Below, piece by piece: positions 1-12,038 of a stretch of 64,000 nucleotides of DNA. The stretch spans positions 17,784,001 to 17,848,000 of the forward strand of contig CM065378.1 in the NCBI GenBank assembly GCA_033060915.1, given 5' to 3'. The notes below the pieces were generated by a model. That model had not been told where the DNA came from. It saw nothing but the letters and a program-made list of their open reading frames with translations, and made no database searches. The stretch comes from Euryodendron excelsum. Lineage: Eukaryota > Streptophyta > Magnoliopsida > Ericales > Pentaphylacaceae. How positions within the stretch are numbered: position 1 is the stretch's first letter; every line of letters starts with the position of its first letter. Both the position numbers and the translations under genes were made by a program.

Positions 1-318
1 TACCCCTGTAGAACTTAGGCCGGCGCCCAATTCCAGCCGAGGCTCCTTCGCCTTGGTACGCCCAAACGATGCCTAGAGTGTTCAAGTCTACCCCCAGAAG
101 CTCAGTATCCTTGTCCTTGGTGACGAATTCAGCTGCAAAATGAAAGAAGAGGGAAGCAAGTTAGAAACAGACGAGATTACAAAAAGATGCAAGGAGGAAG
201 CTTGCTCAGGATCGGGAAGGAGAAGATCGACCTATTTTTCCTGGGACCCTGGGGCATCGCGTTGGTGGGGCTAGTTCCACAGGGACCTCCCCAAATTCCC
301 ATGGACCACTCACTCTAG

Positions 319-780
319 CTATAACGTCGTCAATCCCCTTCCTGAACTCGGAAGAAGCAAAACCAACTCTCTGGGGCCAGCCCTAGCCCTAAAATAGTAT
401 CTACGATGGATTGGCTGGGTAGTGTTCACCTCCACCGCCGTGTAGCAATAATCAAATTCATGAAGCCCTAAGTTCAAACCTAACCTTCTGTTCAACTCGA
501 CCACCCCCATCATTATCCTATATCCATTAGGTGCGAGTTGGATTGGGGCGATTTCATAATGATTAAGGACCTCGGTTAGAAAGGGGTGAATGGGAAAATG
601 GAGTCCACCCTTTACAATGGCGATGAGAGGGAAGGGCGTCCCCTCCTTTGTTACTACCCAACCATCATCTGTGGGACCAATTAGTTTAATGTCTACACCC
701 AACGGGAAGTTATACCGGGCTTTGAATGCCGCTATGTCGTCAGAAGTGGCAAGCATACCCCTAAGGCGAGACCCCATCAC
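319..780 (-). CDS. Antisense ORF inside the LTR element, similar to plant transposon-associated hypothetical proteins
   Basis: A 153-codon ORF lies opposite to the inferred sense strand of the surrounding retrotransposon. Its middle has the segments FPIHPFLTEVLNHYEIAP and PNGYRIMMGVVELNRR. From memory these resemble the N-terminal region of the plant proteins often labelled putative plant transposon protein, which are common inside large retrotransposon derivatives. I recognise no catalytic motif, signal peptide or membrane segment. The ORF ends after a Ser/Gly-rich tail, whereas family members are usually longer, so it is probably a truncated copy. Function is unknown. It may instead be a decayed captured exon. 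Confidence 0.4.
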   Translation of the reverse strand: MMGSRLRGMLATSDDIAAFKARYNFPLGVDIKLIGPTDDGWVVTKEGTPFPLIAIVKGGLHFPIHPFLTEVLNHYEIAPIQLAPNGYRIMMGVVELNRRLGLNLGLHEFDYCYTAVEVNTTQPIHRRYYFRARAGPRELVLLLPSSGRGLTTL

Positions 781-1098
781 AAGTTAAAGACTAGGGTTTC
801 TATGGTTTCCTACTCGAGGACGCGAGAAACACACAAGATGAGAAGGGAAATGTACCGAGTTGCCACCTTCACAAAAGAGGTATATTTGAGTTTCAAGTTA
901 GAGTTTGCCCCCACACTTGGAAGATAACCCCAACGTCTTCGTCTGACAGAAAAAAATCAAGATGGTAGCAGCTTCTTCGGGTCATTTGAACAGTCGCGTT
1001 ACATTAAAACTTCTGACAAAGGAAACGTCACCACTTGAAATGGCTATGGTGTATCAGCCCCAGCCCCCTTTCGAAGGACGCTAGGGCTGGGGGGCAAT

Positions 1099-1775
1099 TG
1101 TGGGTCATAAATCTCCAAGCCTAGCCCAAAAAGGCAGGCCCAACGAATACTGGAAGAGGATCATACGAGCCGGGAACACCCTAGGCTTTATAAGGGTAAC
1201 CCAGGCCCGCAATCCAGGTCAGTCTAATTAGAAAAGTTACCAGGCCCCAAGCTAGATAATTTGAGTCAGGGCAGTTAATGCTCAGTCGGCCGCATTTAAT
1301 GAGAAGCAGACTCACATTCAATGTGAGGGAGATACAGCACGCGATGGCCATACATACATCCGGTCAGACGAGCTAGAGCATGGTAGAAAAAGGTGTATTC
1401 TTGTTTGGTCAACCCATTCTAGAACAACATAAGTCTACAAAGTATGCCATGATTACATGAGTAGACTCGACCAAGAACGCTACACTATAAATACCAGAGT
1501 TGAGAGAGAGCAAGATATGTTCATTCCTACTTAGCCATATACACTTGTAAATTCCATTCCATCATTGAGAAGAACAGCTAACTTGACCGTTAGAGTGTGA
1601 TCAGCCCAAAGCGGGTCGACCCATTCTAACTCTTCTGTTTCTCTACAGCAGGTTAGGGACTCATTAATATTGGTTTGAGTGATCGGCCAGGCCTTTTCAG
1701 AAATCTCACTTATAATATTACTAACATGATCATTGACGCCAAACCTGCCTGTTTTAGCATTTTCCAAACCTTCTG
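1099..1775 (+). repeat. Putative 3' LTR of the element at 1-1775
   Basis: It starts TGTGGGTCAT directly after a purine tract and contains TATAAATA near 1486, followed by a GAGAGAG-rich stretch like an R region. A segment near 1570-1660 (ctaacttgaccgttagag and a phrase with gtgatc) resembles the conserved ends of plant Tat-type or derivative LTRs. The right edge is uncertain: I could not find a clear CA end with a target-site duplication, so 1775 is only the last base before homology to the duplication partner resumes. Confidence 0.5.
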
Positions 1776-3054
1776 CTTTAGTAAATTATTCAAAAAAAAA
1801 AAAAAAAAAACAAAGATTAAGCATTTCTTTACAAGGGACTTGCACAAACAGAGACAAAGCAGTGATTCATCATCTACCACTCCATAACACATAATTAAAA
1901 TTACAATCTCTAGCTATTCCAAAATAATCTATCATTGAGAGATACTATATTGTCGTAGGCAGCAAAGTAGCAACAACAGCTTCCATTCAATTTTACCTCC
2001 AAGCTCCATCAATTTATTACAAAATACATGACAATCATTTATCAAGTACTTCAAAAATATTATCCAAAAAAATATTACAAGCTTTTATCATTTCATACGC
2101 CCAACAAAAGCTACAATTTTAGTACAAACTAAACCTTTTTTTCCAAGGATTTCCATTTGGCGGTGATTAACTGCACCTGTGCATGCATATCTGATAGATA
2201 AATTCATTATAATGTAACTACCTAAACTCAGTTATTTTTTTTCTTTAAATAAAATTACTTGATCAATTCCTTAACCACTAGTTGATCATTTATGGATTGA
2301 TGAAGTCTTATGGAAAGTTGAAATTTTCATTCATACATAGCTTTCACCATGTTGCAACAATTGATATATATATATATATATATATGTATAAATGTATATA
2401 GTTGTTTCAATTTTCAGACTCTAGCTGTAATAGATTTACAAGGATAGAAGAAGTATAACATTGTAATTACATAAATGCAACTAGAAACAATTTGTTCACA
2501 AAATAAATTCAAATAAAATTGACTACGCATGTAGCAGGGGAAGTCTAGGGCTTGGAAGAGATTGGGAAAAACGGCAGCAAAGGTGAAGGGGGAGGGAGGG
2601 ATGTGAGATGATGAGGTTAGATTTGTTGTAGAGAAGGGGAGGCGAGATTAGAAGGGTTGGGGTTAGTATTGAGCGAGGGAGGGATGGACAATGATAGAGG
2701 GGATTTTGGGTGGGTGAGAGAGTAACAATGAGGGAGGACAGTTGCAGAGGAAGGGTTTTGGATGGGTGAAGGAAGGGTTTCACAGTGAGGGAAGGAGGAA
2801 TGGTTTTGGGTGAATGAGAGAGAGAGAGAGAGAGCCATACTTGATGAAGATCACCTAGTTGTAAATTTTCCCAACAGTTAGAAGAAGACATGGTGGAGGA
2901 GTGAAAAGAAGAGAAACGAGCATATCTTGCTCGCTACATTTAGCAAGTCATTAAGACCAAATGCAAAATAGAGAGCCCCTTGGAGCAAGAAAAAGAAGTT
3001 TCACTCTGTAAAATAGCTAAGGGGTTGCTTTTAAAGAGGGCGTTGGGGATGCTC
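1776..3054. mobile_element. Left-truncated Harbinger-like non-autonomous element (unit A copy)
   Basis: This is the same element as 14020-15664. The right inverted end (ttggggatgctc at 3043-3054) and the flanking TAA (3055-3057) are kept, but the left inverted end is gone, replaced by the LTR retrotransposon that ends at about 1775. Inside are (TA)n at about 2365-2385 and a G-rich strand at 2530-2890. The long reading frames on the minus strand of the G-rich part (Ser/Leu/Pro-rich) are low-complexity and not taken as genes. Confidence 0.7.
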
Positions 3055-3057
3055 TAA

Positions 3058-6000
3058 TGACTTTGATCTCTAAATTTTTTTCTTCTCCCTCTCCTGCACT
3101 GATTCTAATCATTCTTTGAATCTTAGCTTCAGCTCTTTTTTTTTTCATGATATTTGCTCATTCTTTTTTGTTCTTGAGGTAATTTCTACGTTTTTCTTAT
3201 GTCTTTTTTTCATGGAAGTTTGATTTTTGTTTAAGATTTCATTTTCGTGAATTGATTTGAGGGTTTTCTTTGGTTTCATGGTTTTTGCTCCCGTTGTTTT
3301 TTTTTTGACACTTGAGGTCAATTTTACAATTTTCTTATATTTTATCTTCATGGATGTTTTTTTGTTGCCTGATTTGTGGTTTTTTTTGTTTTCTTCGTGT
3401 TTTCTGCTATGTTTGTTTTGCTCCTGAGGTGATCTCCACATTTATATTATATCATTTGTTCATGAAAATTTGATTTTTGTTAAGAGATTTTGTTTTTATG
3501 GTGTAGTGATTGCTGATCGTCTTTTTTCCCCCTTGAAGTCATCTCTGCGAGTTTCTTTTTTCGTTCTTTCACGGATGTTTTGATTTGTGTTAGAGATTTC
3601 ATTTTTGTTCGCTTGAGAGTTTTACATTCGTGGTTCTCATTTAGTTTTTCTTGTATTTTCGACAAGGTTTGGAAGAATTTTTTTGTTTTTTAGGATTTTG
3701 ATTGGGTTTTTCGGGGTGTGCTATTTATTTTTTTCTCTTCTTGTTATGAAAGTGATTTCTACGTTGTTGTTGTTCTTTTCTTCATTGGGTATTGCATTTT
3801 GTGTAAGTGCCTTGGTTTCTATTGACTGAAATATGAAAGAAAGTTGGTTTATTCTCTTTGTTTTTCTAACCAAAATTGCCTTAATCCATACCTAAAAATG
3901 AGGTTGATCAAGAAGTTTAGTAAATGTTAACAAATCCTGAAGCTCTAAAATGTTATCTATCTAGAAGACTATACCTTAATTTCTCACAACTTTTGATCTA
4001 AACTTAAATTTTCTTTTCTTTTAATAATACTTAGTCATTATACCAATTTCATTTCTTGTGAAGCCCCTATTGGGTTACTTGTTGACATATCAAGAATATC
4101 CTATTCTTTTTACAATTGTATTAGAAAGATAACTATACTTAATAACCACATCCCTCTCTCTCATGTATTTTTTCCTTTAAGCTTAGGATGAGTTTAGTTG
4201 TTTGCCTAGCAATATATTTTTTTAATCATTTTCCCTTTTTGGAATCTTTAATTTAATGTTCATCGACTTACTATATGTCTCCCAAGTGGTAGTTATGAGT
4301 ATTCCTTGGAATTCATTTTTTTTTTTTTTTGGTCGGCCTATTCTTTGATGAACTTTATTTTTATTGGGCGTGAACTCAGCATTTGTCCAAAAATTTTAGT
4401 ATTATTTTAGATGTTTTTCTAGTGAGAGAGTCAGGCATCTCTCCTCCTGGCGACATGCTTCTGGTAGCCTATAAATGCACAAAAAAATGAAATTTAAAGG
4501 ACCCTCCTTAACTTGGAATAGTGAAAAATATAGAAAACGAAAAACAGTGACAATATTATATATATAGCCATGTCATCTATTACCATATGCAGATTATGAT
4601 TTCTTTGCAATGCCTATTTTTTGGATTTTTTTATTTTTATATTTTTGGGTTTGCTTGATTGTCGAGTAAAAAATGGCATGTAAAGGAAATGGGCAAACAA
4701 AAAAAAAAAAAAAAAATCTGATGTTAGCTTACTCATTATTTAGTGAAGACAAACTCTTTAGCTTGCTTGAGTACATATGATTGGGTTGAGATTAGAATTA
4801 ACTAGACATATGTTTGGTTTTCTCATATACCTGTATGCGATACTGACATACCAACAAAATGTTGAAAAAGCTTACTTATCAAAAAAAATAAAAAAAGAAA
4901 GAGCAGAAAGCCAATCTTATCTAGTCATAGTTAATTCATAAAAACTTCTTTAATTTATAGCAGTACTTCAATTACTTGAAATTGTAACGATACGTTAAAT
5001 TGTATGATCTATATTTATTATTCTTTAATTTTAATGTTTTACCAGTTGTAGCTTAATATTGAGAGTGATAATTTTAATCTTCAAGTTACTGTTGTGACAT
5101 TGGTTGTATTTATAATTGTCATTTTACTCACGGGATTTATGTATTTTTTTATCATCATTGGTATATCCAAATTCTTGTGGTTTTATTTCTATTATTGGTT
5201 CAGCTTGCTAACGGTGAATATTAGGTTATTTATTGTAATGAATTAACAAGGGTGCACCTTGTGTCTCTATATTTTTTTTCCATTGTTGTTATGAATTAAC
5301 AAGTTATTTATCTAATAAACATGAACATGAACGTGAAAAAAAATTAACAAAAAAAATACACTTAATATTCCTTTCTTCTAAGTGAGGTAGTATACTTTTC
5401 ATTCAATATATTATTAAAACTTTTCAAACAACCTCCTGATACAAGACAACTAGCGCAGACATCCTCCCCTAGTAGTTATTAATACCTCCTGATTAATTTT
5501 ATTGACAAATTTCAAAATGGATCGCTTGGCTTGGGATTCAACTCTCCTTTAAATTTTAATATTTAGAATTATCAAAAATTTTTATTCTACTATGTTATGT
5601 ATTAGTTTTGTAAATTTAACGGATGATATTATTTTATTTAAATTTAAAATTTTATTTAAGGTTAAAAAAATTAACCAAAAAAAATATGAGTTAACTTGAA
5701 TAATAATATTATCTGTTAATTTTATTTATTAAACACGTAAATTAATAAAATAAAATATTAAAAAATTTTAAATATTAAAATTTAGAAAAGAGCGTTACCC
5801 GTGACGCGGAGTGCCATTCAAAATGGTTCGTCATTTTCTTGTAAATTGTGCGGCCGTTTCAGCTACCATTTATTGCTCTCAGGCAAACCAAAAGATGGTG
5901 TCAGAATTGTACAGAAAGTATATGAGCATTACAGACTCTTTCGTCTCTCTCTAAAGAACCATTATCCTTTCGTCTCTCTCTAAAGGATCATTATACATAT

Positions 6001-7006
6001 GACTATTATTGTTTTTCAAAGAGCACTATTAAATAGGTATATATATATATATATGTTAAATTCTTATCCTTACTTATTTTTTATTTGTATTGTTATGTAA
6101 TCTAAAATATTAACTCTTATTAAAACAAAAGCCTTTGATTTTTGTTTTAGTACATGTATATTATCAAGAACTTCATTTATAATTAATGCTTCTTGTAAAT
6201 AATGTCATATTATTGGTTAAGTATGTTTATATTAAAATTCAACAGTATTTGACGTAGGTAATATATATATATATATATATACTAAAACAATACACAAAAA
6301 CACACATGTATCAGTGCGTAACATAGCTGTTTGACTTCATGGAGTTAAAACTTTCAATTTTCAAGAGCTTAAAACAACATAAAACATATTGGATAAGTTT
6401 TGTTTTGTTTTCCTGGCAACTTGCTAAGATTTGTCTCGGTGGTGGAAAGCAATCTAGGAAATGAAAAGATAGAAAATTTAAAATTTTGCTCTTGGTTTTT
6501 CTGTTAGGAAAAACAGAGGTAGCAAATTGAAAAATTTTGGCGTCCGGCACCCTCCAACATGGATCACCACTCTATCCAAGTATTGTTCTATGTTATTATT
6601 TTTTCATAGTTAAAAAATGATTTGTAGTTATATATATATATATATATATCAAATAACTTGAGTTAAAAAAGAGTTAAATGTAGCTCTTTGAGTCATCCAC
6701 AACATACATGAATCAATAAGAGATAAAATGCTATCATATTAAAAAATTTGTACAGAAAATCCTATCAAAATATTTTTATAATTAAAAATAATCATAATAG
6801 ATGTTTTCTTTAAAATGAATGACTCTCGTTCAATCTTTTATACAAATTCTCTAGTTATATAACATTATCCTATTTTAAAGACATCGATGAATCACATGAC
6901 CAAACACAACCTTAAATAAGCAACGACGCAGTGTAGATTAAGTTTATATTCTCGAAATAATACCCCCTAAGTAAATTGTGATCAACAGATGAAAGTCCCC
7001 CTACTT
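3058..7006. other. Spacer downstream of CSLG copy A, no gene recognised
   Basis: AT-rich spacer with several A/T homopolymers and (TA)n runs (about 6035-6055, 6260-6282, 6630-6650). It is collinear with 15668-19624. A somewhat less AT-rich island at 5795-5990 is well conserved between both units, but I recognise no product in either strand. The ORF at 6311-6550 is present in both units, yet it looks like chance, with no domain. Confidence 0.8.
3145..3790 (-). repeat. Diverged tandem array with ~109-141 bp units and a Lys-rich minus-strand reading frame
   Basis: The phrase cttgaggt-(c/a)a-tytctac recurs in diverged form at about 3173, 3314, 3423, 3532 and 3750, each followed by ttcatgga-type sequence and gatttttgtt-agagattt. 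Spacing is 141, 109, 109 and about twice 107. On the minus strand the units translate to variants of KTSMKKRHKKNVEITSR, split between two frames with stops. Unit B has the counterpart at 15770-16400. It could be a decayed repetitive coding exon or a minisatellite. No expression signal is visible. Confidence 0.5.
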
Positions 7007-10000
7007 TCATATCTTCAGTATGAGAGAAGCTGCTGTGTATAGAGCCCATGCAAGAAATGTAGAAATGATAGTAGTCTTGGTAGGCATTCTTCCTTTATCA
7101 GTTCTCAACACCATGGCTTCATAAATTGGCCAGCAATTCAACACCACAAAACCAGCAATGAAAATTTGACCAAACAGTCCCTCCAAGTTGCCGCCCCTGA
7201 AAACTTCGACCAGCCCTCCGAGGAACGCGACTAGATTGACGATCGCCGCCATTGCTAGCGGCACAAACATAGGTGACTGGACTCCGAACTCAAAGGTCCC
7301 TTGATCGTACCTTCTGCTTTGCTCGTCGTCTAATACTTTGCTGGTCACATTGAATCCCTGAGTGGCGATGCCTAAGCGCTTGGTTACGTACTCAATCGAG
7401 CCGAACGACTGAGATGTGAGTCCTCTCACCATCCACATCCTCTGATCGCTCCACCACCTTTGAAATGTCCCTTGGTGTACCACGAAATCAAGACAATCTT
7501 GCCCATAGGCCCCAAGAAATAGAAAAACGTACAAGAAAAACCAAGCATCCGAGACCTGTAATATACTATTCATCATTGAATTATAGTAATTTAAAAAGCA
7601 CAGACGAGAACAAACACTTCAAAAAAGGTGTCTTGTCCTATTTTTTTTAAAATTAAATACGTTTCGAATACTTGAAAAACACGTGTGTCCAATCGCCATT
7701 GACAAACACATTGCAAGTTTAAAGAAAATAATTTAAAATCTAATTATAAGGCAAAAGTAATGATATTTTATTCCGAATTTAATATTCAAAGTATGAAATA
7801 CGTGATTTTGAATTTAATTTTAATTAATGTTATCATACAATTTTTTGATTTTTTTTATGTAATAAATAATATCTAATTTTGCCTGTTGTATGTGTTTTTC
7901 ATTTTAAAAAAATTACGTGTCGGTGTGTCAGTGCATATGCTTCTTAGATTATAACTAAATTATTGGATCATCTCGTAGAATTGAATTGGCTTAGAGGAGG
8001 GACATACCTTTGGGAAGATGGAGACTCCATTGAGGAGCGAGAGCTGGGGGAGGAATGCATATATGGTGATTGGGATTGACAAAATGGGCCCGAAGGCATA
8101 GTGTGCATAGCAATGACCCATTATTGGGCCCATAGTCCGGGCACCAAAAGTTACCGGACTGTATTTTGAGAAGGTAACCTCAAGAAGGCCCACGTCCCAT
8201 CGCTTGATTTGGCTTAGAACATCGATGAGTGTTATTGGAACATACCCTAAAAATGCTGGTCTGTTAGGATTGCAAAACACAGACTTCCATCCCTCACATT
8301 GCAGCCGATAACCCGTATAGAAGTCCTCAACCAGGGAACCATATCTCAAGCCCAACTGCAAATTTTGGAACCAAATCAACTCAAGGTTTCGACAATATGC
8401 ATGGAATAGTTGTACCACAGGAGGCGTATTCAACAAACTTTACCTTGGAGCCCCAATGGCTCTGGTTCTCAAACTTGCAATCTGCTACACGGTGGGCCAA
8501 TGCCAGTATTGATTGGGCCTGGATGGGCTTGTCCACCACATGGTCCGGTCTCAATTCGGGGATTTCAGGAGTCACAAAAGATAATGGGCCTCCAAAGAAA
8601 ACTCGGCGAGAGAAAAAGCATCCAGTCCCAAAATAATCAGGGCCTGCCAGCCCGTCCATTCCTACTGGATTGATATGGAACATACGTTTAAGCTCGCAAG
8701 CATATATATCGTCCTTGTTGAGTCCGTGAAAGCGCTGAGGAAACTGAATGTAACCTAATTTCGGCCTTATTTTAGGGTCAGAGAAGTAACATAACACTCG
8801 ATGAGGCGTTTGGGGATCGTTGGAATACATGTCGCAATCTAGAGTCAGGATTATAGGTGCATTCGTCATGATGGCTGATACTCGAAGCTTCAACACATAT
8901 CATGTAAAAAAACAAGGTTAGAAAACACTAAAAACAACATATATGCTCTAGCCCTGATAAAAATGCAGTTAAAAAAACACGAGGAATAACATTTTTGTTA
9001 TTTCACCTTCAGGAATGGTTTGACTACCTAAATATTTATATAAGTTTATAGTAATAGGTTGAGTCATATTAGGCTCAGTTATTGAAACTGAAGGTAACGT
9101 TAAGAAATGACTTTTTTTAGCTAGGGCACATGTAAATGTCACACTTCCTACGGAATAGAGTATGGGTTTGCATTTTTTTTTTATTTTTTGTTAACCGGAT
9201 GTTCAAGCTAGAGATAAACATTGAACGGACCAGGATAAACCGGGCTTCAAAAAATAATTTTTAAGCTTGCCTATTAAATTAATTAGACGTAAAAAAAAAT
9301 TTTTAAGACTTATAATTAATAAGCAAGCCTATCAGACTCTTGAGCCCCTGGCAACTTTTAATTCAAGCCAATTTGTTTGTATCTTAACTAATTTCAAAAT
9401 TTATACTACTTTTAAATTTTACACAAATTAAATAATTACCGAATTTAAAAGATGCCCCAAGGCTTTTTTTAATTTTATTTTTTTCCCTCAATTTGCTTAC
9501 CAGGACATTAAGGGCACCAGCCTTAAAGTGATGAGGGGACGTTCTGCTTTTCTGTCTGGATACATAGATAAGATTTGGCATTGATTGGCCTGTCACGTCT
9601 TTGTCTTTGCCAATCTCTAATAAAACCTGCGCGCGTTTGCAGATAAGTTGCAGTGAGTCTAAACAAGTAGAGGGTGGTGTTATGTGTATCCATATTCTAG
9701 TACTAAAATTCTAACAGTACTATGGTAACAAAAAATTATTTTTACAGTTTTCAATATCTTGATTTCTTTTTCCTCGGAATCGCAGAAGAAAAAAAACTTC
9801 AAATACTTGGTAAATGTAAACCTGAATAACAGTAGGATGATCTTGGCGGGTAAATCCTTCAGTCCATATGCTGAAAGCTTGACGTTGTTGTTCGCTGTTG
9901 ATGTACTCGTCGCCGACCTTCCCTCTCTCAACAACATTCTCCACCCTTACCCTCATGCTTTCATACATCATCTGAAACGCACGATTAATATATCGCGAGT

Positions 10001-11951
10001 TGATTAACGGTAAACCCGCTAACCAAACTCACTAATGGAAACCACAATACAATAATTTTTGGCCCTATATATCAAACAAATAATGGACATATATCAAACA
10101 AATAGGGGTACATGAATTATTTATTTGCATGGGATTTTAGCCACCATGACTGCATTAATTGTTTAATGCTGTGATTTTAGCCACCATGACTGCATTAATT
10201 GTTTAATGCTGTGATTTTAGCTACCATGACCGCATTAATTGTTTAATGATGTGTTTCAAATTCGAATTTATTAAGAGAATAGTAAAAAAAATAAAAAAAA
10301 AAATTGTACCATTTTTTATTATTTAATATTAGTGAAAAAAAAAACCTAAAAGTTTCAGATAATTGAAAATTTCAAAAGGATCTGTCTCATATCATAAAGA
10401 TTTTAACTAAGTTCGGCCCCGGCTTCACCCGAAACGTGCTACAAAAGACTGATTCAACAGTGCAACAAAAGACTGATTCAACGAGATATGCTTGCCTGCG
10501 TTAATATTTAAAATTTGTCCGCTTTAACATGTTAACATCAAGACAACCCACCTCAGTATCAAGAACGTAGAGGGCCGGCTATACCAATCGTGATGCTTAC
10601 GCATGACAAGAAATACAGACATCTATGAAACAGCTAAGTTGACTAGATGTAGATAAGATTTCTTTTGAAGGCGCTTACGTTTGCAATATTGGAGGCACGT
10701 AAAAGAGACTGTTCTCGCTCTGGGTTAATACAGAATAAAGGATGAACAACTTTAACAAACTGCCATTGAAGGCATTCTGAAGGGTCCCACATGTTACACC
10801 ATCGTTGAATCTACGGTGGTCGAGAATGGCGTTTATGGTAACATAGTCATCAACGGCCATATTCACCCTTGACTAAAATTTAAATAGCAAGCGTTGGGTG
10901 TCTTTCAGTTGACTGTTAGTCTCTGTTAATACTCTCCTATAGCTCAATGGGTAAATTCTTACCCAAAAAAAATAAATAAATAAACAAATTTTAGTTTTAG
11001 GATTCCTACCTAAGTTGGCATTGTCTTATCTTTTATTTGTAGTTTTTTTGTAAAAACATGTTGACTCTCTCGTTGATGGATGGAATAGAGAATCCCATTT
11101 CATTTAAATAAGAGTGCGTAGTTACTGAAAATTAGAGGTAACAAACTACTTAAAAAAATTTGAAAATGACAAAAAAAAAAAAGTAAAGTGAAGAAGATAA
11201 ACAAATTCCTACAAAAAAAAAAAAAAAGACAGAAAACACCTTACGAAGTGAACTAATAAGATTAGAATACCATAAACAAGTTAAACAACTAAAATGAAAT
11301 AAATCCTATTGACAAAGGAAGTAAAGGATCATTAACGAAAAATAAAGCAACTAATGTTTATGTTTTTACCTTAATCTGCTCAATCTCGGAGCTACGAGGA
11401 TGGTTTGATCTGAAATACGCATCTGGACATCTCTCTACTACCTTCTTCTCTCTACAAAAGGCAAGCCAGTGGCTTCCAAATTTAGCAGCCTCCATGAAAG
11501 CAAAGAGAGTCAGCTCAGAGCCTCCATCATCGGACACATAAACCGAAAGCTTCTCCGGTGGGTAATCATAAGCCATGACCGATAACGCCGTGTTCACGAC
11601 ACTCATCGGCGGCTCTTTATGCGGATCCGCAGTGCATATAAAGATGTCCAGCGCCGGAAAATCTTCTTCCGGCAATTCTTTCGCGAGGTTTTCAGGGAAC
11701 ACTTGGCGGTGGAGTGGCCTCATGCGGAAGGACTGGGTGGTGGACCACATGAACCCTAGAAGAACGTCGGAGATTAACAAGGAGAGACTGATGCCGAAGG
11801 AGAGTAGGGTAGTGGAACGGATGGCTGTGACTGCATGGTGGTAGAGCAGAGCGAAAATTGCACACGTGTAAACTAGCGCGAACATACGATTCACGGCTGT
11901 GAAACGTGATACCCTAAGCGTGTGCAGGGGCTTGGCCGTGACACCCTCCAT
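7007..11951 (-). CDS. CSLG: Cellulose synthase-like protein G, copy A (six exons, 732 aa)
   Basis: Family GT2 membrane glycosyltransferase of the CSLG (CSLM) group. Some members glucuronosylate triterpenoid sapogenins at the ER; the substrate here is unknown. Minus-strand exons: 11951-11370, 9971-9822, 9626-9501, 8887-8444, 8355-8008 and 7555-7007. All introns are GT-AG and phase 0. The start is the Met shared with copy B. Two N-terminal membrane helices (about 24-41 and 49-70) precede DDGGS (141-145), DCD (303-305), VED (443-445) and QIKRW (483-487). Four to five hydrophobic helices follow to the C-terminus. Length is normal for the family. Unusual residues near the QxxRW box are Tyr472 in FLGYVP (Asp in copy B) and Asp488 just after RW (Ala in copy B). 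The frame is intact, but drift is possible. Confidence 0.92.
8985..9490. other. Extra ~0.5 kb in intron 3 of CSLG copy A
   Basis: Intron 3 is 613 bp here (8888-9500) and only 122 bp in copy B (21337-21458). Both introns share their ends. The additional AT-rich sequence in copy A has no reading frame, and I found no clear inverted ends or target duplication. It may be an insertion in A or a deletion in B. Confidence 0.55.
10133..10252. repeat. Three-copy 40-bp tandem repeat in intron 1 of CSLG copy A
   Basis: Units begin gattttagccaccatgac at 10133 and 10173, and gattttagctaccatgac at 10213. The first two are identical and the third has three changes. Copy B has a single unit at about 22106-22144, so the array expanded after the segmental duplication. 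Confidence 0.95.
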
Positions 11952-12038
11952 TTCTACGCTACCGGCGCGTCTCAGGGATGGTCTTCACGGGGGTTTGGTA
12001 TGTGTGATATTTACAGTCCTGTTTGTTAAAGTGTTTTT

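Larger units (their letters stand above)
1..1775 (+). mobile_element. 3' part of an LTR retrotransposon, non-autonomous type suspected
   Basis: A purine-rich tract ending in a run of G (about 1084-1095) is followed by TGTGGGTCAT at 1099, which is how an internal region meets a 3' LTR. The following 0.65 kb has a promoter-like TATAAATA at about 1486 and ends before 1776, where sequence shared with the second duplication unit begins. No gag, protease, RT or integrase reading frame is visible in 1-1098. The only sizeable ORF there runs on the opposite strand. This fits a large retrotransposon derivative of the Tat/Ogre kind, but only one end is in the window, so the class is inferred. Confidence 0.6.

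Noticed and set aside
2523..2891. Minus-strand Ser/Leu/Pro-rich ORFs, also at 15082-15417
   Set aside because: They follow a G-rich low-complexity strand inside a transposon, overlap in several frames, and differ between the two copies by frame-changing indels.
6311..6550. ORF shared by both duplication units (also 18932-19123)
   Set aside because: Sharing is explained by the duplication. Lengths differ, with no domain and no start context.
8397..8673. Plus-strand ORFs opposite CSLG exon 4 (also 20846-21207)
   Set aside because: Shadows of the conserved coding exon on the other strand.
10675..10866. Minus-strand ORF in intron 1 of CSLG copy A
   Set aside because: The counterpart in copy B (about 22890-23040) is frame-shifted, and no known domain is present.
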